Below, piece by piece: positions 58,670 to 64,000 of a stretch of DNA of 64,000 nucleotides; the first letter of the stretch is position 1; every line of letters starts with the position of its first letter. This DNA is from Parapedobacter sp037190485. GTDB taxonomy: Bacteria; Bacteroidota; Bacteroidia; Sphingobacteriales; Sphingobacteriaceae. The translations under genes and the position numbers were made by a program. The stretch spans positions 1-64,000 of the forward strand of contig JBBCJB010000013.1 in assembly GCA_037190485.1 (NCBI GenBank), read 5' to 3'. Under the pieces are notes generated by a model. That model ran no database searches and was not told the DNA's origin. It was given only the letters and a program-made list of their open reading frames with translations.

Positions 58670-59239
58670 ATGGTTCAGCCTGTTTTCCGGTTATCAAACA
58701 CTTCGCTTGTCGAACAAATCAAATCCGACGATCAGCTCGTTTTGCAGCGCCTGTATGCCTTGAATTTCAACGTCATGGAACGTTACATTTTGCAGAATTC
58801 AGGCTCGGAGGAGGATGCCAAAGACGTCTACCAAGACGCGTTCATCGCGGTATGGCGTAACGTACAATTGGATAGGTTCGCACCGAACAGTGAAGGCGAG
58901 TTCAGCGCCTACCTGTTTCGGGTGGCGAAGAACAAGTGGATCGATGAGCTCCGGAAGCGTAAAGGCAGGAATATGGTGTCGGTTGAAGACGGATTGGACG
59001 AAAGCGTCGAGCCGATGGAAGAACCGGATGAAATCGATGCTTACATCGACATCGTGAAAAAAAAATATCGGCTTTTGGGAGCGCGGTGCCGGGAGTTGCT
59101 TAGCCGGTTCTATTTCCGGAGGCAGAGCCTCGGCGAAATCGCTGCCGTGTTTGACTGGACGGCAGCCAGTGCGAAAAACAACAAGTATCGCTGTTTGAAG
59201 CAGCTGCGTGACCTGGTGTTGAAGAAAGGAACAAAGTAA
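58670..59239 (+). CDS. ECF sigma factor of the CHAT operon
   Basis: A 189-residue ECF sigma; ATG 58670 is chosen over GTG 58661. Region 2: VLQRLYALNFNVMERYILQNSGSEEDAKDVYQDAFIAVWRNVQ, then FSAYLFRVAKNKWIDELRKRKGR. Region 4: CRELLSRFYFRRQSLGEIAAVFDWTAASAKNNKYRCLKQLRDLV. It has a long acidic linker (EDGLDESVEPMEEPDEID). Its stop overlaps the start of the next gene (TAATG), coupling it to the membrane TPR protein that takes the anti-sigma position. It belongs to a different ECF subgroup from the FecI-like factor at 53858. Confidence 0.93.
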   Translation: MVQPVFRLSNTSLVEQIKSDDQLVLQRLYALNFNVMERYILQNSGSEEDAKDVYQDAFIAVWRNVQLDRFAPNSEGEFSAYLFRVAKNKWIDELRKRKGRNMVSVEDGLDESVEPMEEPDEIDAYIDIVKKKYRLLGARCRELLSRFYFRRQSLGEIAAVFDWTAASAKNNKYRCLKQLRDLVLKKGTK

Positions 59240-59991
59240 TGGAAGAAAAGCCTTCGTATGGATTGTCGCAGGAAGAAATGGAGTTGATCGCCCAATATCT
59301 AGGGGGCGAATGGAATCGGACCGAGCGCGAAGCGTTCGAGGCGCGCATGGAACGCGAGCCAGCGCTGCGGCTTAAGGTCGTAGAAGTAAGGGCATTGATC
59401 ATCGGTGTGCGCGAGGCAAGCCTGTCGCAGCAACTTGAGGTGTTCCATGAAGGCATTGGAGCGGGAGAGACCGTGCAAAGTCGGCGAAGACGACGGCCGA
59501 CTTATCGACTAGGGTGGGTAGCGGCCGCCGCTGCGATCCTCGCCGTGTTTGGCGTTTGGCAGGTTTGGTTTGCGTCACCGAACCCCGTGCGGTTGTACCG
59601 CGCGTATTTCGTGGCGGATACGGGGTTGCCGGTCGAAATGGGCAGTGCCGATACACTTCGTTATGCTTTTTTTGATGGCATGATCAGCTATAAGGAAGGC
59701 AATTATGCCGATGCGCTGGCCAAGTGGGAAGCCGTGGCAGCGGTTGGCGGGACTAACGACACCTTGCAATATTTTACGGGATTGGCCTACATGGGATTGG
59801 CTGAATTTGATGCAGCCCTTGAGCCTTTGGCCGGGGTGGCCAATGACCGGCGATCGGTGTTCCATAGCGAGGCGACGTGGTACTTGGCGCTTTGTTATGT
59901 GCGCCAAGGTGAAAACAAGACGGCTTCTGCGCTATTGAAACGGATTGCTGACGATGAACAGGCCCAAGCGTTGCTGAAAAAACTGGACTGA
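59239..59991 (+). CDS. Membrane TPR protein, putative anti-sigma factor
   Basis: A 250-residue protein. The cytoplasmic N-terminus (~1-88) has a ZAS-like or anti-sigma-like helical layout (LSQEEMELIAQYLGGEWNRTEREAFEARMEREPALRLKVVEVRALIIG) and ends in RRRRRP, a positive-inside signal. One transmembrane helix at ~91-110 (LGWVAAAAAILAVFGVWQVW) follows. The periplasmic part (~120-250) carries two or three TPR units (FFDGMISYKEGNYADALAKWEAVAAVGGTNDTLQYFTGLAYMGLAEFDAALEPL; EATWYLALCYVRQGENKTASALLKRI). It lies between the sigma and CHAT genes, with 1-bp and 2-bp junctions. Confidence 0.85.
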   Translation: MEEKPSYGLSQEEMELIAQYLGGEWNRTEREAFEARMEREPALRLKVVEVRALIIGVREASLSQQLEVFHEGIGAGETVQSRRRRRPTYRLGWVAAAAAILAVFGVWQVWFASPNPVRLYRAYFVADTGLPVEMGSADTLRYAFFDGMISYKEGNYADALAKWEAVAAVGGTNDTLQYFTGLAYMGLAEFDAALEPLAGVANDRRSVFHSEATWYLALCYVRQGENKTASALLKRIADDEQAQALLKKLD

Positions 59992-59993
59992 CC

Positions 59994-62900
59994 ATGGAGC
60001 GGACTGTCGTTGTCGTTTGGTTGGTTTGCTGCTTTGCGCCGTGGGTTCGTTCGCAAGACAATGACTACACGAAATCGATCCGTACCTATCAGGAAAACAG
60101 ACTCGACAGCGCGACGTATTTCGGCGAGCGCGCGATAGCCCATTACCGATCGACCGGCCAGTCCGATAGCCTGGTGTTCACGCATGTCCAACATGCGTTG
60201 GTGGTGTGGACGCAGCACGGTTTGGAAGAGGCGGTACGTTACATGGACGCGGCGGTGGCCGTTGCCGAAACGTTGCCCAAGAACGCCGTTGCGCGGGTGG
60301 CTGCCTTTTGCCGTATGGGGCAGTTATTGACGCAACAATACGCGTTCGATGCCGCTTTGCGCTATTTAAGAAAAGCAGAAGGGGCCGTTGACCCCGCAGA
60401 AACGCCGAACAGGCACTATGTATTGCTCAACAACCAGTTGGCGGTATTTTATGCTACCAAGGAAGACTATGCGGCTGCCGAACGCTATGCAAAGCGTGCG
60501 TATGACATGAACCTGATTGTGGAGGGAAAAGACGGACGCGACATGGTGATGATATGGCAAACGCGCTACTTCATCAGCCATTACAGCGACCGTTTCGAGC
60601 AGGCCCTGCATGACGGAACGGAATTCCAGCGCGTGTTGCGGTTGCATTATCCGCCGAATCATCCCAATATCGGCGTGATGCACAATAGCTTGGCCATTAT
60701 CTGCGAGACCCTGAAACGGTATGACGAGGCATTGGTACATCGTCAAAAAGCGGTGAATATCCACTTGGCGGGTTATGATCCAAACGGCGATTCCTTTTCG
60801 TTGGCTTCGGCTTATCAGAACCTCGGTTACCTGTATACTTACGTCAACGAACCGTTCCTGGCACAGGAATACCTGGATAAAGGCATTCGGCTACTGTTGC
60901 GCACACATGGCGAAGACGGCCTGGCGATGGTGCATCCATGGGCGGGTTTGGCAAGGCTAAAGAATAGCCTAGGGCAATTCGAAGCGGGCACGGCCTTGTA
61001 TGAAAAGGCATATGCCGCGCAACGGAAGCATGCGCCTGACGATCCCTTGGGGATGGCCTTCGTCGAAGGTTCGATGGGCGAAAACTACCTGGATCAACGG
61101 CAGTACGAGCGTGCCATCGGGTATTACGAGCAGGCGTTGGACCGATATAAGCGGTTAGGTGCAACGAATCGCGAAGTCGCGCTGCATGTGCAACGCGGTT
61201 TGGCCGTTGCGTTGTCATCGATCGGAAAAGTTGAACAGGCGATTGCCTTGCAGCGCGACGTGTTGGGCGGGTTCCGGGCGCTTTATCCCCGCGGAAACGT
61301 AACGGTGGCCAGCATGCTGCTCACGCTGGGACAGATCTACCGGCACGCTGGCCAATTGGATAAGGCCTTTGCCTATTCGGACAGCGTGGTGGTCGAACTC
61401 ACGATGGGACGAGCGCTTCCGACATCGGATTCCGGATGGTTCGCTCGCCTGCCGTTCAGCTACCATACCATGGAGTTCGCCAGCGAGCGAGTAGCGGTAC
61501 TCCGCGACCTGCATGCACAATCGGGCGACCGCAGTCACCTCACGGCATTGTTGGATCTGGTAGACGGATATTCCGCATTCATGTCGTCCCATTTGCATGC
61601 GTTCAGGTCGCAGGCTGCCCTGATTGACCTAGCCAACACGAACAAGACTATTTACTCGATGGCAATCGAGGCGTGTTGGGTGTTGGCCGAGGAAGGTCGG
61701 CTAGATCGATACACGCGCAAGGCATTCAGGTATGCCGAGCGAAGCAAGGCGCTGTTGTTGCGCCTGGCGGTAAATGGTCTACTGGTTGATGGTCAGGTGC
61801 ATGACAGTACGGCGGTAGGCGCGCGCGATCGCGCGTTCCGCCAGCGGATAGATGCGTTGAACCTGCAATACCTCAATGGGAGCCGGAGCGATTCATTGCT
61901 TGCCCTGTTGTCGGCTACCACCGAACGCTATCGCTTATTCCAGGATAGCCTCAAAAACGCCGACGACGCTTTGTTCTCGGCGCGGTTCGAATTGGATCCG
62001 CCCGATATCGACGCCATCCGGGCTTCGTTGCTGGCCCATGGCGAAACGCTGGTAGAATATGCGGTCACGGACCACTCCGTATTTATTTTCGTGCTATCGC
62101 CCCACGCGTTCCACCTGCACCGCGCCGAACGGCGGGTGCTGGATGACGTAGCGCACTTGCGCGAATTGCATGGACTCTCGGCAAAGGCGTTCAGCGAACC
62201 GGCCCATCGGTTGTACCGATCCCTCATCCAGCCGGTGGAAACGCACTTCGCCTCGAACCGGCTGTTGATCGTGCCCGACGCCGAATTGTACTACCTCAAT
62301 TTCGAGGTGCTCACTGCCCATGACCGGGAACGCGTGTTCTCACGCATGCCTTATTTGATCTACACCTACAAGCTATCCTATTTGCTTTCCGCATCCAGCG
62401 CTATGCAGTTCGGATCGGCATACCGTACCCGACGGGATGGCCGCGCGTTGGTTTTCGCTCCGGTGTTTACCGACGAGATGAAAGCGGCCTACCGCAACGG
62501 ACTGGCGGGACAGCTGCCCGAAGATCGGGAATATCTGCACCTCTATCGGCAGCCGTTTGCGTTGCAGGCGGCGAAACGCATTAGCAAGTTCTTCAGCAAC
62601 GACCTGTTCGTGGAACAGGAGGCAGAAGAGCGGACATTCAAGCGGTTGGCACCCGACTACCGGATTCTGCACCTCGGTACACATGGTGAGGTGAATAACC
62701 AAGCGCCCCTGCAATCGAAGCTGTATTTCGCAAAGGCCTCGGCGAATGACACGAGCAATGCCGACGACGGCTATCTGCATGCCTATGAAGTCTACGCGAT
62801 GCAGTTGCGCGCAGAGCTAGCCGTATTGACCGCTTGCGAAACCGGTACCGGTGTGCTGCGGGGTGGAGAAGGCGTGATGTCGCTGGCACATAGCTTCATG

Positions 62901-63227
62901 CATGCGGGTTGCCCCAGTGTGGTGATGAGCCTGTGGAGAATCGACGAAAAAGCCAGTGCAGACATCATCACGGCGTTCTATGGCAACCTCAGGCAGGGTT
63001 CGGATAAAAGTACAGCGCTGCGAGATGCCAAATTGCAGCTGATGCGCGATGGCAGCAGTCGGTTTTCGCATCCGTATTATTGGGCGGGTTTGGCCTTGAT
63101 CGGGGATAGCGCGCCTGTTTCTCAGACCAGCCCATGGCGATACTGGGGGATAGCGACGGTGGTCGTTTTGGCAGCCTTCGTGTTGCTGCTCAGGTGGCGG
63201 ATAACCAAAAAAAGGAAAATAAGCTAA
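59994..63227 (+). CDS. Exported TPR-CHAT caspase-like protease with C-terminal membrane anchor
   Basis: A 1077-residue protein. The N-terminus (MERTVVVVWLVCCFAPWVRSQD) is a signal peptide. About 25-530 holds ten or more TPR units (e.g. LAVFYATKEDYAAAERYAKRAYDMN, SLAIICETLKRYDEALVHRQKAVNIH, GENYLDQRQYERAIGYYEQALDRY). The CHAT domain (~690-1040) has catalytic His897 (ILHLGTHGE) and Cys948 (VLTACETGTG), plus GGEGVMSLAHSFMHAGCPSVVMSLWRIDE. A final transmembrane helix (WGIATVVVLAAFVLLLRW) has a basic tail KKRKIS. Predicted topology puts TPR and protease in the periplasm, tethered to the inner membrane. It is third in a sigma/anti-sigma operon. Substrate unknown. Confidence 0.93.
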   Translation: MERTVVVVWLVCCFAPWVRSQDNDYTKSIRTYQENRLDSATYFGERAIAHYRSTGQSDSLVFTHVQHALVVWTQHGLEEAVRYMDAAVAVAETLPKNAVARVAAFCRMGQLLTQQYAFDAALRYLRKAEGAVDPAETPNRHYVLLNNQLAVFYATKEDYAAAERYAKRAYDMNLIVEGKDGRDMVMIWQTRYFISHYSDRFEQALHDGTEFQRVLRLHYPPNHPNIGVMHNSLAIICETLKRYDEALVHRQKAVNIHLAGYDPNGDSFSLASAYQNLGYLYTYVNEPFLAQEYLDKGIRLLLRTHGEDGLAMVHPWAGLARLKNSLGQFEAGTALYEKAYAAQRKHAPDDPLGMAFVEGSMGENYLDQRQYERAIGYYEQALDRYKRLGATNREVALHVQRGLAVALSSIGKVEQAIALQRDVLGGFRALYPRGNVTVASMLLTLGQIYRHAGQLDKAFAYSDSVVVELTMGRALPTSDSGWFARLPFSYHTMEFASERVAVLRDLHAQSGDRSHLTALLDLVDGYSAFMSSHLHAFRSQAALIDLANTNKTIYSMAIEACWVLAEEGRLDRYTRKAFRYAERSKALLLRLAVNGLLVDGQVHDSTAVGARDRAFRQRIDALNLQYLNGSRSDSLLALLSATTERYRLFQDSLKNADDALFSARFELDPPDIDAIRASLLAHGETLVEYAVTDHSVFIFVLSPHAFHLHRAERRVLDDVAHLRELHGLSAKAFSEPAHRLYRSLIQPVETHFASNRLLIVPDAELYYLNFEVLTAHDRERVFSRMPYLIYTYKLSYLLSASSAMQFGSAYRTRRDGRALVFAPVFTDEMKAAYRNGLAGQLPEDREYLHLYRQPFALQAAKRISKFFSNDLFVEQEAEERTFKRLAPDYRILHLGTHGEVNNQAPLQSKLYFAKASANDTSNADDGYLHAYEVYAMQLRAELAVLTACETGTGVLRGGEGVMSLAHSFMHAGCPSVVMSLWRIDEKASADIITAFYGNLRQGSDKSTALRDAKLQLMRDGSSRFSHPYYWAGLALIGDSAPVSQTSPWRYWGIATVVVLAAFVLLLRWRITKKRKIS

Positions 63228-63295
63228 AAAAGCTGTTCACGTTTCCATGATGTGGTTGATAGTTCAATGTGATTCCATTGAATATGCAGTTCATC

Positions 63296-64000
63296 ATGAA
63301 GACAGCAACAACCATCCATCGATTCCGTTCGGTTCGAACGATTCTCCCATGGCTTATCATGGCCATGGCGGGATGCCGTGAAAATGACGGCCCCTCCCAG
63401 CAAGAGCTGGTGGCGAACATCACGTCTCGACTGTGCAACAACATACGGGGTGCCGGGGCGCTGTACTGGGACATGGCTAACGGCATCATGCGGGGCGACA
63501 TCCCCGGCGGAGTACCGACGATCAGGAACCCAGGGGGGCAATTCATCCATTCGGGCTATCCAGCCCTCGGCTTTCAGCTGCCTGCGGGGTACCGTGCCGT
63601 CGAATTATCGGACGGCCGGACGAATACCATTGGCGTCAATGTGCTGCGCAACGACGATAATGTCTTGTGGCGTTATGTGACCACCACGTTTTTCGGGTCG
63701 ACCAACGCGCAGCAGGTGATCCAGTCTGAAGTGAACCAAATGCTCGCAAACCTGGGCAATCCGCAGTTCGATATCTTGTGTGCCAACGACAGCAGCCCGC
63801 AGCTGGCGCCGGGTATCCAGACGTCGGTGGCTACGCGGTTGGTGCGCGCAGGTAATTTCACGGCGCAGTTTGCCGTCAATGTCAATACGTTTCCAGATTT
63901 GGGTTCTTCATTCATCGGCATCGAAATGACGATGGCACCGACGGCCGAATACGACAACATGGTGTTGCAGACGTTCTTGCCCATTGGCTACCAATTGCTC
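63296..64000 (+). CDS. Lipoprotein of unknown function, 3' end cut by window
   Basis: An open frame of 235 codons running off the window, with no stop. ATG 63296 (MKTATTIHRFRSVRTILPWLIMAMAGC) gives a lipoprotein signal with lipobox Cys27 (AMAGC); ATG 63284 is in frame and possible. The mature part (NITSRLCNNIRGAGALYWDMANGIMRGDIPGGVPTIRNPGGQFIHSGYPALGFQLPAGYRAVELSDGRT...) is rich in Gly, Asn and Thr and probably all-beta. No family recognised. It lies 68 bp after the CHAT gene on the same strand and may be part of the same system. Confidence 0.75.
   Translation, partial: MKTATTIHRFRSVRTILPWLIMAMAGCRENDGPSQQELVANITSRLCNNIRGAGALYWDMANGIMRGDIPGGVPTIRNPGGQFIHSGYPALGFQLPAGYRAVELSDGRTNTIGVNVLRNDDNVLWRYVTTTFFGSTNAQQVIQSEVNQMLANLGNPQFDILCANDSSPQLAPGIQTSVATRLVRAGNFTAQFAVNVNTFPDLGSSFIGIEMTMAPTAEYDNMVLQTFLPIGYQLL

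Overview
The window is a GC-rich chromosomal segment of a member of the Bacteroidota, probably of the Sphingobacteriales. The evidence is the gldKLMN gliding/type IX secretion cluster, a SusC/SusD pair, two ECF sigma/anti-sigma operons, Bacteroidota-restricted families (DUF4271, DUF5675, DUF6728-like), and promoters of the Bacteroidota form TTG-N18..20-TAnnTTTG. Genus cannot be fixed from the sequence. No rRNA, tRNA, CRISPR array or complete insertion sequence was found. Coding density is high, and long antisense ORFs over real genes are a by-product of the GC content.

Layout. 1-6.6 kb is an accessory zone: the 3' part of an AAA-ATPase/PD-(D/E)XK gene, a non-coding stretch rich in short palindromes, a compact minus-strand operon (FN3 protein, DUF5675, two small membrane proteins) that looks like a lysis or wall-remodelling cassette, a Crp-like regulator, 23-bp tandem repeats and a small secreted protein. 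6.6-12.4 kb is a TlpA-SusC-SusD uptake operon behind a long structured leader. 12.4-17.3 kb holds an XRE regulator, a PIN toxin-antitoxin pair, a DinB protein, a WYL regulator and a UPF1-like helicase. 17.4-27.9 kb is mostly housekeeping (PEP mutase-like, WalJ-like MBL, S41 protease, LipB, HflX, RecG, EamA, RidA, JmjC-like cupin). 28-34.8 kb carries gldKLMN, hemD and a DUF4271 gene. 34.8-47.7 kb has a double DUF1080 lipoprotein, an alkyltransferase-like protein, a CBS protein, hpt with an AsmA-GT51 fusion, mrp, and an AddB/AddA-like pair. 47.7-53.5 kb has a permease remnant, a GH106 glycosidase, an Lrp regulator and an amino-acid dehydrogenase. 53.6-58.2 kb is an ECF sigma/FecR operon with an STN-repeat protein and a gutted methyltransferase, followed by a NUMOD1-only protein. 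58.3-64 kb is an ECF sigma, a TPR anti-sigma-like protein, an exported CHAT protease and a lipoprotein cut by the window edge.

Two themes stand out. First, at least three families of 160-177 bp MITE-like elements with terminal inverted repeats are scattered here. They sit just upstream of start codons, one abuts a promoter so that the transcript would begin inside the element, and one isolated 19-bp terminus encodes the C-terminus of the WYL regulator. Second, the sigma / membrane TPR / periplasmic CHAT protease operon has the architecture of an envelope signalling or defence circuit based on a caspase-like protease, and is the best candidate for an undescribed system.
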